Shown here piece by piece: positions 33,920 through 43,580 of a DNA stretch of 64,000 nucleotides. The position numbers and the translations under genes were made by a program. The stretch comes from Aurantimonas sp. Leaf443 (GTDB taxonomy: Bacteria; Pseudomonadota; Alphaproteobacteria; Rhizobiales; Rhizobiaceae): contig NZ_LMRD01000008.1 of assembly GCF_001425575.1 (NCBI RefSeq), positions 391,171 through 455,170 on the forward strand. Direction: 5' to 3'. The notes below the pieces were generated by a model. It searched no databases and was not told the DNA's origin. It was given only the letters and a program-made list of their open reading frames with translations. The number at the start of each line of letters is the position of its first letter. Positions within the stretch are counted from its first letter, which is position 1.

Positions 33920-35176
33920 ATGGCCGCATCCTCCGGACCACGGCCCGATGTCGTCGTCATCGGCGCGGGCGTCGTCGGCCTCTCGGCCGCGCTCGCTCTC
34001 CAGGCGGAGGGCCTTGCCGTCGCCGTCCTCGACCGCGAGGGGCCGGCGGCCGGGGCCTCGGCGGGCAATGCCGGCGCCTTCGCCTTCACCGACATTCTGC
34101 CCCTCGCCTCGCCCGGCATCCTGAAGAAGGCGCCGCGCTGGCTGCTCGACCCGCTCGGGCCGCTCAGCGTGCCGCCGGCCTATGCCCTGCGGATCGCGCC
34201 CTGGATGCTCCGCTTCTGGCGGGCCTGCGCGCCCGCGCGCGTCGAGGCCTCGACGGCGGCGCAGACGGCGCTGATGGACCTGTCGAAGGCGGAGCTGGAG
34301 CCCTTCCTCGCGGCCACCGGCACGGCCGGGATGCTGCGGCGCGAGGGCAACCTCCAGGTCTACGAGAGCGAGGCAGAGTTCGCGGGCTCGCTGCCCGGCT
34401 GGGCGGCACGCGAGCGCCACGGCATCGACTTCCGCCACATGGGCCCGGCCGAGATGGCGCAGATCCAGCCCGGCCTCTCCCCGCGCTTCACCCATGGCAC
34501 CTTCACGCCCGGCTGGTTCTCGATCGCCGACCCGAAGGACTACGTGCTCGCGCTCGCCGACCGCTTCCGGGCCGGGGGCGGGCGGATCGAGCGGGGCGAG
34601 GCCAGGGCGCTCAGGCCCCTTGCCGAAGGCGTCGAGATCGCGACGGCCGAGGGCCCGCGCCCGGCCGGCCGCGTCGTCGTGGCGGCCGGCGCCTTCTCGC
34701 ACCGCCTGAGCGAGACGCTCGGCGAGCGCGTGCCGCTGGAGACCGAGCGCGGCTACAACACGACGCTGCCGGCCGGCGCCTTCGACCTGCGCACGCAAGT
34801 CACCTTCGGCGGCCACGGCTTCGTCGTCACCCGCCTCTCCTCGGGGCTGCGCGTCGGCGGGGCGGTGGAACTGGGCGGGCTCGACCTGCCGCCGAACTTC
34901 AGGCGCTCCGAGGCGATGCTGCGAAAGGCGGCCGAGTTCCTGCCGGGCCTCAGGACCGAGGGCGGCCGGCCTTGGATGGGCTTCCGACCCTCGCTGCCCG
35001 ACTCGCTTCCCGCCATCGGCCCTTCGCGCGCCTCGCCGCGGATCGTCTACGCGTTCGGCCACGGCCATCTCGGCCTCACCCAGTCGGCCGGCACGGCCCG
35101 GCTCGTGGCCGACCTCGTCACCGGCAGGGCGCCCGCGATCGACCTCTCGCCCTTCTCGCCCCAACGCTTCGCCTAG
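33920..35176 (+). CDS. FAD-dependent D-amino-acid dehydrogenase/oxidase (probable D-hydroxyproline oxidase)
   Basis: This DadA-like flavoprotein (418 residues) oxidises a D-amino acid or imino acid. The N-terminal dinucleotide-binding motif is VVVIGAGVVGLSAALALQAEG, followed by GASAGNAGAF. The C-terminal FAD-contact region is VYAFGHGHLGLTQSAGTA. In the hydroxyproline pathway the equivalent enzyme turns cis-4-hydroxy-D-proline into pyrroline-4-hydroxy-2-carboxylate, the substrate of the DapA-family gene upstream. The start at 33920 lies one base after the stop of the ATPase fragment; a TTG at 33902 is in frame but less likely. Confidence 0.85.
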   Translation: MAASSGPRPDVVVIGAGVVGLSAALALQAEGLAVAVLDREGPAAGASAGNAGAFAFTDILPLASPGILKKAPRWLLDPLGPLSVPPAYALRIAPWMLRFWRACAPARVEASTAAQTALMDLSKAELEPFLAATGTAGMLRREGNLQVYESEAEFAGSLPGWAARERHGIDFRHMGPAEMAQIQPGLSPRFTHGTFTPGWFSIADPKDYVLALADRFRAGGGRIERGEARALRPLAEGVEIATAEGPRPAGRVVVAAGAFSHRLSETLGERVPLETERGYNTTLPAGAFDLRTQVTFGGHGFVVTRLSSGLRVGGAVELGGLDLPPNFRRSEAMLRKAAEFLPGLRTEGGRPWMGFRPSLPDSLPAIGPSRASPRIVYAFGHGHLGLTQSAGTARLVADLVTGRAPAIDLSPFSPQRFA

Positions 35177-35186
35177 GAGCCACCCC

Positions 35187-36188
35187 ATGGCCAACCACAC
35201 GTTCTCCTGCCTCGACGGCCATACCTGCGGCAATCCGGTGCGCCTCGTCTCGGGCGGCGGCCCGCGCCTCGAGGGCGCCACGATGCTGGAAAGGCGCGCG
35301 CATTTCCTGCGCGAGTTCGACTGGATCCGCACCGGGCTGATGTACGAGCCGCGCGGCCACGACATGATGTCGGGCTCCATCCTCTACCCTTCCACCCGGC
35401 CGGACTGCGACGTCGCCGTGCTCTTCATCGAGACGAGCGGCTGCCTGCCCATGTGCGGCCACGGCACGATCGGCACGATCACCATGGCGATCGAGAACGG
35501 CCTCGTGACGCCGCGCGAGCCCGGCCGCCTCTCGATCGACGCGCCGGCCGGCAAGGTGGACATCACCTATTCGCAGGAAGGCCGCTTCGTGGAGGAGGTG
35601 CGCCTCACCAACGTGCCGGGCTACCTCCATGCCGAGGGGCTGACGGCCGAGGTGGAGGGCCTCGGCGAAGTCGTCGTCGACGTCGCCTATGGCGGCAATT
35701 TCTACGCCATCGTCGAGCCGCAGAAGAATTTCCGCGACATGGCCGACTTCACGGCCGGCGAACTCGTCGGCCTCTCGCCCAGGCTGCGCGCCGCGCTGAA
35801 CGCCAAGTACGAGTTCGTCCATCCCGAGCATCCGCAAATCTGCGGCCTCAGCCACATCCAGTGGACCGGCGCGGCCCTCGATCCGCAGGCCCATGCGCGC
35901 AACGCCGTCTTCTACGGCGAGAAGGCGATCGACCGCTCGCCCTGCGGCACCGGCACCTCGGCCCGCATGGCCCAGCTCGCCGCCAAGGGGAAACTGTCCG
36001 TCGGCGACGAGTTCGTGCACGAGTCGATCATCGGCTCGCTCTTCCGCGGCCGCGTCGAGGCCGCGGCGAGCGTCGGCGGACGGCCGGCCATCGTCCCCTC
36101 CATCGCCGGATGGGCGCGCCAGACCGGCATCAACACGATCTTCATCGACGACCGCGACCCCTTCGCCCACGGCTTCGTGGTCCGCTAG
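35187..36188 (+). CDS. 4-hydroxyproline 2-epimerase (proline racemase family)
   Basis: This 333-residue cofactor-independent epimerase interconverts trans-4-hydroxy-L-proline and cis-4-hydroxy-D-proline. Both catalytic cysteines of the family are visible, in LPMCGHGTIG and DRSPCGTGTSA, so it is a Cys/Cys racemase-epimerase and not a Cys/Thr dehydratase. It begins HTFSCLDGHTCGNPVRLV, typical of 4-hydroxyproline epimerases. With the oxidase ten bases upstream and the deaminase it forms three of the four canonical steps. The last enzyme (ketoglutarate semialdehyde dehydrogenase) is not in the window. Confidence 0.93.
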   Translation: MANHTFSCLDGHTCGNPVRLVSGGGPRLEGATMLERRAHFLREFDWIRTGLMYEPRGHDMMSGSILYPSTRPDCDVAVLFIETSGCLPMCGHGTIGTITMAIENGLVTPREPGRLSIDAPAGKVDITYSQEGRFVEEVRLTNVPGYLHAEGLTAEVEGLGEVVVDVAYGGNFYAIVEPQKNFRDMADFTAGELVGLSPRLRAALNAKYEFVHPEHPQICGLSHIQWTGAALDPQAHARNAVFYGEKAIDRSPCGTGTSARMAQLAAKGKLSVGDEFVHESIIGSLFRGRVEAAASVGGRPAIVPSIAGWARQTGINTIFIDDRDPFAHGFVVR

Positions 36189-36198
36189 GACAGGTCCG

Positions 36199-36220
36199 GG
36201 CGGAGCGCGCGCGCTCCGCC
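36199..36220. terminator. Perfect 22-bp palindrome after the epimerase gene
   Basis: GGCGGAGCGCG followed by its exact complement forms a continuous 22-bp palindrome 11 bases beyond the epimerase stop. With the second hairpin at 36269-36303 it separates the convergent epimerase and chemoreceptor genes. Confidence 0.6.
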
Positions 36221-36268
36221 GCCGCACGATGCCCCTGTTCGAGGCCCCGGGACCGCATCCGGTGATCC

Positions 36269-36303
36269 CGAACCCGGCGGACGGTCTGCGGCCGCCGGGT
36301 TCG
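36269..36303. terminator. 12-bp-stem hairpin between convergent genes
   Basis: CGAACCCGGCGG and CCGCCGGGTTCG pair perfectly over 12 bp around an 11-base loop, next to the chemoreceptor stop codon. It is a likely terminator for the minus-strand chemoreceptor, possibly bidirectional, without a clear T-tract. Confidence 0.65.
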
Positions 36304-36311
36304 GGGCGCCG

Positions 36312-38051
36312 TCAGGCGCTGAGCCGTTCGAAGGGCTCGTCGGTCAGGTCGAGCGCGAAGCCCGTGGCGGGCGCGTTCGCCGCCTTGGCAGGCCCTGCCG
36401 CGCGGCGCGCGGGCGCCCTTGCGGCGGCCGGCGCCCGCTCGGCGGCGAAGGCGGCGACGCTCGCCTGCAGGCCGCGCGCGTCGCGCCCCGTCTCCGCCGT
36501 CGTCGTCGCGGCGTCCGCTTCCGTGTCGTCCAGGCGGAAGAAGGCCGCCCGCTCGTTGAGGCGCGCGGCGCCCTGCGAGAGTTCCTGCGAGGTCGCGGAC
36601 ATCTCGTTGGAGGCGCCGGCATTGGCCTGCGTCACCTGGTCGAGCTGCTGGATCGCCTGGTTGATCTGCTCGATGCCGACCGACTGCTCGCGGCAGGCCG
36701 AGGAGATTTCCGAGACGAGCTCGGCCGTGCGCTGGATGTCGGGCACGAGCGCGGCCAGGAGCGTTCCCGCCTCCTCGGAGACCGTCAGCGTCGAGCGCGA
36801 CAGTTCGCCGATCTCGGTCGCCGCCTCCTGGCTGCGTTCGGCGAGCTTTCGCACCTCGGAGGCGACGACGGCGAAGCCGCGCCCGTGGCTGCCCGCCCGC
36901 GCCGCCTCGATGGCCGCGTTGAGGGCCAGAAGGTCGGTCTGGCGGGCGATCTCCTTCACCACCATGATCTTCTGGGCGATGGTGCGCATGGCCTCGACGG
37001 ACTGGACGACGGCAAGGCCCGTCGTCTCGGCCTTGCGCGAGGCCTCGATGGCGATCGTCTCGGTCTGCGTGGCGTTGTCGGCGTTCTGGCGCACGTTGGA
37101 CGCCATTTCCTCGATCGCGGCCGAGGCCTGTTCGGAGGCGGCGGCCTGCTCGGTGGAGCCGGAGGAGAGCTGCTCGGCGGTGGCGGCCGACTGGGCGGAT
37201 CCGGAGGCGACCTGCGCCGACGAGACGCGGACGGCGTGGATCGTGCCGGCAAGGCGCAGCCGCATCTGGCACAGGCGCGTCAGGAGCGTGCCGATCTCGT
37301 CGCTGCGCGTGTGGACGATGCGCCGGGAAAGGTCGCCGGACGCCATGAGCTCGACATGCTCCTCCATCTGCCGCAGACCGCGCGTCAGCGAGGCGGCCAT
37401 CCAGAAGGCGAGCCCGGCGCCCACCGCCACCGCCGCCGCGACGAGGGCGATCAGCCAGTTGCGCGTTTCCAGATAGGTCGCGCCGGAGGCCTCGACGAAG
37501 TCCGCCGCCCCCTTCTGGCTGCGCAGCACGAGCTGCGACAGACGGGTCTGCGCGGCCTCGGCGGCCGGCCGCAGACGCTCGTCGGCGAAGGTCTTGGCGG
37601 TCGCCAGCGACCCGTCCGTGCCCTCGACGGCCGTCCTGTCGACATCGACGGCGGCGGCGAGCGCGAAGCCCTGGTCGGTCAGGGTCTCGAGCGAGAGGAG
37701 CATCGGCGCGAGGTCGGCGACCTCGGCCTGTCCCTCCCGCGTCGGCACGGCCTTGAGAAAGCTCTGCGTGCTCTCGCCGATCTCGGCCCAGGTGGCCTCG
37801 TATTCGACGCGCAGGGCCTCGATCTGCGAGGCGGGCGCGGCGAGCGCGGTGCGCACGATGCGGCGGACCCGCTCCAGATCCCGGTCGATCGTCGAAAGGG
37901 TGCGCACCTGCTCGAAGGGCCGGTCGGCGAATTGCGAGAAGCGGTCGGCGCTCGCCGACAGGGCCTGGACGCCGATCGCACCGACGCCCGCGGTGAGGAT
38001 CAGCACGGCGCCGAAGCTTGCGGCCAGCCGGGTCTTCAGGGAGAAACGCAT
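36312..38051 (-). CDS. Methyl-accepting chemotaxis protein
   Basis: This transmembrane chemoreceptor (579 residues) signals to CheA/CheW. In order: first transmembrane helix (about 8-30), periplasmic four-helix-type sensor (about 30-180), second transmembrane helix (about 185-205; [19 protein letters not shown]), HAMP (about 205-260), and a methylation/signalling domain with the hairpin tip [20 protein letters not shown]. The start [12 protein letters not shown] at 38051 directly precedes the first helix; a GTG at 38078 is also open. The C-terminus has an Ala-rich tail without a CheR-docking pentapeptide. The ligand is unknown, although it lies next to amide and hydroxyproline genes. Confidence 0.92.
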   Translation of the reverse strand: MRFSLKTRLAASFGAVLILTAGVGAIGVQALSASADRFSQFADRPFEQVRTLSTIDRDLERVRRIVRTALAAPASQIEALRVEYEATWAEIGESTQSFLKAVPTREGQAEVADLAPMLLSLETLTDQGFALAAAVDVDRTAVEGTDGSLATAKTFADERLRPAAEAAQTRLSQLVLRSQKGAADFVEASGATYLETRNWLIALVAAAVAVGAGLAFWMAASLTRGLRQMEEHVELMASGDLSRRIVHTRSDEIGTLLTRLCQMRLRLAGTIHAVRVSSAQVASGSAQSAATAEQLSSGSTEQAAASEQASAAIEEMASNVRQNADNATQTETIAIEASRKAETTGLAVVQSVEAMRTIAQKIMVVKEIARQTDLLALNAAIEAARAGSHGRGFAVVASEVRKLAERSQEAATEIGELSRSTLTVSEEAGTLLAALVPDIQRTAELVSEISSACREQSVGIEQINQAIQQLDQVTQANAGASNEMSATSQELSQGAARLNERAAFFRLDDTEADAATTTAETGRDARGLQASVAAFAAERAPAAARAPARRAAGPAKAANAPATGFALDLTDEPFERLSA

Positions 38052-38201
38052 GGGAACACTCGTTTTCGCTATCGCCACCTCGCGGCGATCTCCATGGCCG
38101 CCCTAACGCGCTCCTCAGCCTTCCGGCCGACTCCCGTTCGCTCGCGATGCGCCGATCTTGCGCGGCATGGTTGGCAAATCCTGAAGCCGCCCCTCCGGCC
38201 C

Positions 38202-39941
38202 TCACCCGGCCGCGGGCGCGGCGACGAGCTCGCGATAGTGGTGGGGCTGGCGCATGAGGACGAGGTCCTTGCGGCGCGCGACATGGGTCGGATAGGGGCC
38301 GCCGACGGTCCCCGTGTCGATCTCGGCCACCGCGACGGCCGCGTTGCCGGAGACGATCGCCTCCTGCCGGGGAAAGAGGAACGTGTCCGGCCCGAAGACG
38401 CCGGAGAGGCCCGGATAGCCTTCCAGCGGCGCGCGCACGTTGGCGAAGGCCAGCCAGCAGTTGTTCTCGCCCGCGCGCACCCGGTACTGGTGCCAGTGCA
38501 GGGGGTCCGCCCCGGTCGGGATGGGCGCGGGCTGGGCGACCGCCGTGCCCTCGTGGCCGAGATGGAAGCGCTCCTTCACGGCCGCCGGGCAGGCGATGAG
38601 GTCGCAGCCGCGCAGCGCCAGGATGCGCCCGGTCTCGGGAAAGCTCGCATCGTGCCCGATCATCAGGCCGAGCCGGCCGAAGGGCAGGTCGAAGACCGCG
38701 AAGGCATCGCCCGCCTGCGCCCATGCCGCGTCGGCCCGCGTCAGGTGGATCTTGCGGTAGAGGCCGACGAGCCCGTGCGGTCCGGCGAGCGCGGCGCTGT
38801 CGAAGCGGGCCTCGCCGTCGCGTTCGGCAAGGCCGGCGACGAGGTGGATCTTGAGGTCGGCGGCGATGGCGCAGAGCGCGGCGACCGCCCGCCCGCCCGC
38901 CTCCACCGCGCCGGCGGCGGGGTCGGCAAGGCCCGTCAGGGCGCGTTCGGGAAAGACCACGAGTTCGGCGCCGAGATCGGCGGCGGCGGCGGCCAGGCGC
39001 CCGATCTCGGCGAGATTGGCCTCGACGTCCGGTCCGGGCGCCATCTCGGCGACGGCGACCTTCGCCTTGCGGCCCTCGGGCAGCGGCTCGTGCCCGTAGA
39101 GGCGGAAGAAGTCGTGCGGATTCCAGGCGAAGGTGTTGGTCATCAGCTCGGCATAGAGGTCCGGCCGGCGCTGCTCCAGGATCGGCTCGCCCCAGAGCGT
39201 GCGCGCGCGCGCCAGCGCCGGGTCGATCTCGGCCATCGCGATGCCGTCGCCGCCGTCCACCACGTCGAGGATCGTGGCGTCCGGCGCAATGATGCAGGAG
39301 CCGCCGGAGAACTGCACGCCGCGCTCCAGGCCCCAGCGGTTGGCCTCCACGAGATAGCAGCCGTTCTCGAAGGCGCGGTTGATCCAGTAGGGCGCGGGCG
39401 TTCGCTCGGCGAGCCAGTTGGAGACGTGGCAGATGACGTCGGCGCCGCGAAGGCCGGCGAGGCGCGCGGTCTCCACGAAATGGATGTCCATGCACACGAG
39501 CAGCGCGATGCGCCCGATCCGCGTCTCGAAGACCTGATGGCCGAGATCGCCGGAGACGGCCCATTTGGGCTCGGAAATATAGGGATGGGTCTTGCGGTGG
39601 GTGCCGACGACGCCCTCCGGCCCGATGAGGACGGCCGCGTTGTAGTAGAGGTTGGTCCGCGGATCGACCTCGGGCATGCCGATGACGACGTAGATGCCGC
39701 GGGCCCGCGCCAGGGCCTCGAAGCGCCGCGTGGTCGGACCGGGGATCGGCTCGACGAAGGGGGCGACCTCGGCGCGGTCGTGCCAGCAATAGCCGGTCGT
39801 GCCCATTTCCGGCGTCACGACGAGCCGCGCGCCGGCCTCGGCCGCCGTCTCGACGAGCGCCAGCAGCGCCTCGATATTGCGCGCCTTCGCGAACATCGTC
39901 GGCTCGAACTGGACGGCGGCGGCTTTGAAGGGAGCGGTCAT
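38202..39941 (-). CDS. Tandem nitrilase/carbon-nitrogen hydrolase with an inactive second domain
   Basis: This 579-residue protein has two nitrilase-superfamily domains in tandem; single-domain members have about 270-340 residues. Domain 1 (about 5-290) has a complete catalytic triad: Glu45 (TPEMGTTG), Lys117 (THRKTHPY), Cys150 (LLVCMDIHF). Domain 2 (about 292-579) keeps Glu332 (VVFPERALTG) and Lys397 (LYRKIHL), but the cysteine position is Gly429 (LGLMIGHDASFPE where C-Y-D is usual). Domain 2 should therefore be non-catalytic. It is the last gene of the amiC-amiR-ABC-formamidase operon, so it probably hydrolyses a nitrile, amide or carbamoyl compound to feed the pathway. Confidence 0.88.
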   Translation of the reverse strand: MTAPFKAAAVQFEPTMFAKARNIEALLALVETAAEAGARLVVTPEMGTTGYCWHDRAEVAPFVEPIPGPTTRRFEALARARGIYVVIGMPEVDPRTNLYYNAAVLIGPEGVVGTHRKTHPYISEPKWAVSGDLGHQVFETRIGRIALLVCMDIHFVETARLAGLRGADVICHVSNWLAERTPAPYWINRAFENGCYLVEANRWGLERGVQFSGGSCIIAPDATILDVVDGGDGIAMAEIDPALARARTLWGEPILEQRRPDLYAELMTNTFAWNPHDFFRLYGHEPLPEGRKAKVAVAEMAPGPDVEANLAEIGRLAAAAADLGAELVVFPERALTGLADPAAGAVEAGGRAVAALCAIAADLKIHLVAGLAERDGEARFDSAALAGPHGLVGLYRKIHLTRADAAWAQAGDAFAVFDLPFGRLGLMIGHDASFPETGRILALRGCDLIACPAAVKERFHLGHEGTAVAQPAPIPTGADPLHWHQYRVRAGENNCWLAFANVRAPLEGYPGLSGVFGPDTFLFPRQEAIVSGNAAVAVAEIDTGTVGGPYPTHVARRKDLVLMRQPHHYRELVAAPAAG

Positions 39942-40037
39942 GGCGAGAATCCGGACGCGAGGCGAAGGACGGCGGTCGAGGGGCGGCGGCGCCGCCCGGC
40001 CCCCCGCGGCTGCGCGGGAGGCCGGGCCGGGCGCGGA

Positions 40038-41036
40038 TCAGCGCGGCGTGCCGGCGATCGTCTTCAGGACGGAGGCGCCGACCGTGTATTTCGGGTCGAC
40101 CATGTTGCCGAGGCGGATGCGCCCGCACTGGGTGAGGAGCATGTAGGCGTCGATCTCCTCGAAGCCGAAATCCCTGGCGAGCCAGCGGATCAGCTCGCGA
40201 TAGGCGCCGCGCGCGGCGTCCTCCATCGGGCGCGAGGAGCCGACCGTCATGTAGAAGCGCTCGTTCTCGAGGCGCGGGGTCCTGATCGTCCAGCCCTTGA
40301 TGAGGTCGACCTGGACCGTCGTCACCGTCGGATGCTCGATCGCAACCCCGCAGAGCTCGCCGTCGCCTTGCGCGGCATGGCAGTCGCCGAGGAAGAGATA
40401 GGCGCCCTTCGTGTTGACCGGCAGGTAGATCACCGCGTCCGGCGCCACGTCCGGCAGGTCCATGTTGCCGCCGTAGTAGTCGGGCACGAGCGAGGAGATC
40501 GCCTCGATCTCGGGCGCGGTGCCGATCGTGCCGATGAAGGGCTCGTAGGGCAGCGTGATGCGCTCGTTCCACCGCACGCCGGTCTCGACATCGACATGCA
40601 GCTTCTTCACCCGCTCGGGCAGCGGCTCGGTGAGGAGCGCGGTGTCGGCGGTCGGCACGAGGCCGCCGAACTCGGGCATGATGACCGTGGTGCCCCGCGG
40701 CTGGGGCCCGCGCGGCACGATGCTCTTGATGTGCACCGCCAGGCAATCGCCCTTCTCGGCGCCGTTGACGTAGATCGGGCCGTTCTGCGGGTTGAGGAAG
40801 GGGAAGTTCAGCTTCTCACTCGGCTTGTCCTGTTCGGTCGCGATCGCGCCCTCGAAGGCGTCGTGCGTCTCGGCCGAGATCACCGCGCCCGGATCGACGG
40901 CGAGGATCGGCTCGGCGAAGGCGCCGTAGACATAGTGGTACCTGCCCTGGCTCTCCTCGGTGATGGCGTGCTGCGAACGCGCCTCGCCCCGGGCGACGCC
41001 CTTGCGGGCCATGAAGGAGTCCTGAAACCAGCTCAT
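40038..41036 (-). CDS. fmdA: Formamidase / acetamidase family amidohydrolase
   Basis: This acetamidase/formamidase (FmdA_AmdA) family protein of 332 residues hydrolyses short aliphatic amides to ammonia and the acid. Conserved stretches include NPQNGPIYVNGAEKGDCLAVHI, MPEFGGLVPT, LGDCHAAQGDGELCGVAIE and the C-terminal ARDFGFEEIDAYMLLTQ. The ribosome binding site GGGAGG precedes the ATG. It lies 31 bases after the last ABC gene and 96 before the nitrilase. Together with an amide-type ABC importer and AmiC/AmiR this defines a short-chain amide utilisation operon. Confidence 0.9.
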   Translation of the reverse strand: MSWFQDSFMARKGVARGEARSQHAITEESQGRYHYVYGAFAEPILAVDPGAVISAETHDAFEGAIATEQDKPSEKLNFPFLNPQNGPIYVNGAEKGDCLAVHIKSIVPRGPQPRGTTVIMPEFGGLVPTADTALLTEPLPERVKKLHVDVETGVRWNERITLPYEPFIGTIGTAPEIEAISSLVPDYYGGNMDLPDVAPDAVIYLPVNTKGAYLFLGDCHAAQGDGELCGVAIEHPTVTTVQVDLIKGWTIRTPRLENERFYMTVGSSRPMEDAARGAYRELIRWLARDFGFEEIDAYMLLTQCGRIRLGNMVDPKYTVGASVLKTIAGTPR

Positions 41037-41067
41037 GCGAGCCTCCCTGCTTGAAGATGTCGTGCGG

Positions 41068-41784
41068 TCAGACGGCGAGGTAGCGACGCACCGCGTCGCG
41101 GTCGTCGAGCGCGCCCGGCGCGATCTCGGCGGTGATGCGGCCCTTGTCCATGACGTAGGCGCGCTGGGCCATGGCGCGGATCATGTCGATGTTCTGCTCG
41201 ACGAAGACGATCGTGACGCCGGTCGTGCGGTTCAGCTCGACCATGATGCGGGCGATGTCCTGGACGATGTTGGGCTGGATGCCCTCGGAAAGCTCGTCGA
41301 GGAGGATGAGGGCCGGCGCCCCCATCAGGACGCGGCCGATGGCGAGCTGCTGCTGCTGTCCGCCCGACATCGTGCCGGCGCGCTGGGCGCGGCGCTCGGC
41401 GAGGATCGGGAAGTAGGAGAAGATCTGCTCCAGCCGCTCGCGCGGCGCCCGATCCCCGCTGATCGCCTCGCCAACGGAGAGGTTTTCGAGCACGCTGAGG
41501 CGCGGGAAGACGTCGCGCCCCTGCGGCACGTAGCCGATGCCGAGCCGCGCGCGCCGGTGCGCGGGAAGCGCGTCGACGGCCGTGCCGCGAAAGACGACCG
41601 AGCCCCGGTCGGTGGGCAGGAGGCCGATCAGGCTCTTCATCAGCGTCGACTTGCCGACGCCGTTGCGCCCGATCACGGCGACGATCTCGCCCTCGCGCAC
41701 CTCCATGTCGACGCCCTGGAGCACCGGCTTGCCGCCGTAGCCCGACCAGAGCCCGGCCGTGTTGAGGAGGATTTCCCTACGCAT
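41068..41784 (-). CDS. Urea/amide ABC transporter ATP-binding protein (UrtE/LivF-like)
   Basis: This 238-residue ATPase of the branched-chain amino-acid/urea importer family has Walker A GRNGVGKST, signature MSGGQQQQLAIGR and Walker B LILLDELSEGIQPN. LSEGIQPN is typical of the UrtE branch. It starts at the ATG with GGGAGAGG upstream and overlaps the preceding ATPase gene by eight bases. It pairs with that ATPase to drive the two permeases. Confidence 0.9.
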   Translation of the reverse strand: MRREILLNTAGLWSGYGGKPVLQGVDMEVREGEIVAVIGRNGVGKSTLMKSLIGLLPTDRGSVVFRGTAVDALPAHRRARLGIGYVPQGRDVFPRLSVLENLSVGEAISGDRAPRERLEQIFSYFPILAERRAQRAGTMSGGQQQQLAIGRVLMGAPALILLDELSEGIQPNIVQDIARIMVELNRTTGVTIVFVEQNIDMIRAMAQRAYVMDKGRITAEIAPGALDDRDAVRRYLAV

Positions 41785-42496
41785 GGACCTCTCCCAGATA
41801 GATGGCGGCCACGCGTTCGTCGGCGACGATCTCGTCGATCGTGCCTTGCGCGAAGATCTTGCCGAAATGCAGCACCGTCACGGCCTGGGCGATCTGGCGC
41901 ACGAAGGCCATGTCGTGCTCGACGGCCAGCACCGTCACCCCGTCGCGGTTGAGCGCCTGCACCATCTCGCCGGTGGCGAAGGTCTCGTCCGGCGTCATGC
42001 CGGCCGTCGGCTCGTCGAGGAGGAGGAGCCGCGGTTTGAGCGCGATCGCCATGCCGATCTCCAGCCACTGCTTCTGGCCGTGGCTGAGATTGCCAGCGAG
42101 CATGCGCTCGGCGTCCGTCAGCTTCAGGAACTCCAGCAGCCTGTCGATCTCCTCGCCGAGCGAGGCGGCGCTCCTGTGGTGCTGGAGCGCGATCTCCAGA
42201 TTCTGGCGCACGCTCAGCGCCTTGAAGATGCCGGGCACCTGGAACTTCACGGAGATGCCGCGCCGGATGCGCTGGAAGGGCTTCTCGCGGCTGATGTCGG
42301 CGCCCTCGTAGAGGATGGCTCCGCTCGTGGGCAGGTGCTCGCCGAGGATGAGGCGGAAGAAGGTGCTCTTGCCCGCCCCGTTCGGCCCGATCAGGCAGTG
42401 GATGCGGCCGCGCTCCAGCGCGAAGTCGACGCCGCCGGTGACGTGCAGGCCGCCGAACCACTTGTTCAGGGCCCGCGTCTCGAGGATCGCGTCCAT
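41777..42496 (-). CDS. Urea/amide ABC transporter ATP-binding protein (UrtD/LivG-like)
   Basis: This 239-residue ATPase has Walker A GPNGAGKST, signature NLSHGQKQWLEIGMA (the LSHGQ variant typical of UrtD) and Walker B LLLLDEPTAGMTPDET. The start codon at 42496 shares one base with the stop of the permease gene (TGATG), and GGGAGG lies seven bases ahead of it. The frame upstream belongs to permease DNA and is not translated in this frame. Confidence 0.9.
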   Translation of the reverse strand: MDAILETRALNKWFGGLHVTGGVDFALERGRIHCLIGPNGAGKSTFFRLILGEHLPTSGAILYEGADISREKPFQRIRRGISVKFQVPGIFKALSVRQNLEIALQHHRSAASLGEEIDRLLEFLKLTDAERMLAGNLSHGQKQWLEIGMAIALKPRLLLLDEPTAGMTPDETFATGEMVQALNRDGVTVLAVEHDMAFVRQIAQAVTVLHFGKIFAQGTIDEIVADERVAAIYLGEVHA

Positions 42497-43578
42497 CACA
42501 GCGCCTCCCTTTCCGTCACGCGCCGCCGGAAGCGGCCGGAGAAGAGCGTGCCGGCGGCATGCACGATGCCGTTCGGGGCGACGAGAACGGTAAGGACGAG
42601 GAGCACGCCCATCACGACCAGCGCGTACTGGCTGCCGTAGATCGTCAGCGCCTGGAAGCCGGCGAGGACGAGGAGCGTGCCGAGCAGCGTCGTCGTGAGA
42701 TCCGAACGCCCGCCGACGGCGACCCAGACGATGGGAAGCGAGGCGGCCGTCATGCCCATGGAGGCGGGCGTGATGTAGTTGCCCCAGGACGTGTAGAGGA
42801 CGCCCGAGAGGCCGGCGAGGCCCGAGCCCACGACGAAGGCGATCAGCTGGTAGCGGCGGATGTCGTAGCCGAGCATCTCGGCGCGCTGCGGGTTCTCGCG
42901 GATGGCCACGAGCACGTTGCCGAAGCGCGAGTTCACGAGGATGCGCAGCGCGAGATAGACGATCACCACGAGGGCGAGCGTGATGTAGTAGAGCGGCACG
43001 TCGGGAAAGAGCGCGATGTCGCCGCCCGGCCAGGGGATGGTGAGCGAGGGCATGCCGCCCATGCCGTTGAAGCCGTTCAGCCGCGCCGCGCCCACGCGCC
43101 ATTCCGGCCCGGCGGTCTGGGCCATGAAGCGCTCCAGCACCAGCGTCACCGAGAGGGTGACGATGCCGAGGAAGACGCCGGAGATGCGGCCGAAGAACAG
43201 GAAGTAGCCGAGCACGGCGGCGAGCAGCGCCGAGACGGCGACCGAGCCCAGAAGCGCGACGAGCGTCAGCCCGTAGGCGTCGCCGAAATTGATGGAGATG
43301 ATGCCGTAGGTATAGGCGGCGACCCCGAAGAAGGCGGTCTGCCCGAAGGAGAGCGCCCCGCCATAGCCCCAGATGAGGCTGAGGCCCATGGCCATGAAGG
43401 TCCAGTTGAAGAAATACACGTTGTTGCCGACGTCGTAGCCGTCCGCGAAGAGCGGATAGGCGCAGGCGGCGGCGAGGACGAGGGCGAAGGGCGCCCAGAA
43501 TCTCGGCCCCTTGCCGAGCGTCTGCGGACCTTCGAGAAGCGCCAGCCAGCGGGCCGTCTTGGAGGAGGAGCGCGCCAC
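42496..43578 (-). CDS. Urea/amide ABC transporter permease (UrtC/LivM-like)
   Basis: This 360-residue inner-membrane permease has about ten hydrophobic segments. Family stretches are LIWGYGGALSFGQTAFFGVAAY, VLVAIRENPQRAEMLGYD and the C-terminal LVLTVLVAPNGI. No ATG fits. A GTG at 43578 gives VARSSSKTARWLALLEG, two bases after the preceding permease stop, with AAGG upstream, and is chosen. The frame further upstream is antisense to or overlaps the other permease. Confidence 0.88.
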   Translation of the reverse strand: MARSSSKTARWLALLEGPQTLGKGPRFWAPFALVLAAACAYPLFADGYDVGNNVYFFNWTFMAMGLSLIWGYGGALSFGQTAFFGVAAYTYGIISINFGDAYGLTLVALLGSVAVSALLAAVLGYFLFFGRISGVFLGIVTLSVTLVLERFMAQTAGPEWRVGAARLNGFNGMGGMPSLTIPWPGGDIALFPDVPLYYITLALVVIVYLALRILVNSRFGNVLVAIRENPQRAEMLGYDIRRYQLIAFVVGSGLAGLSGVLYTSWGNYITPASMGMTAASLPIVWVAVGGRSDLTTTLLGTLLVLAGFQALTIYGSQYALVVMGVLLVLTVLVAPNGIVHAAGTLFSGRFRRRVTEREAL

Positions 43579-43580
43579 CG

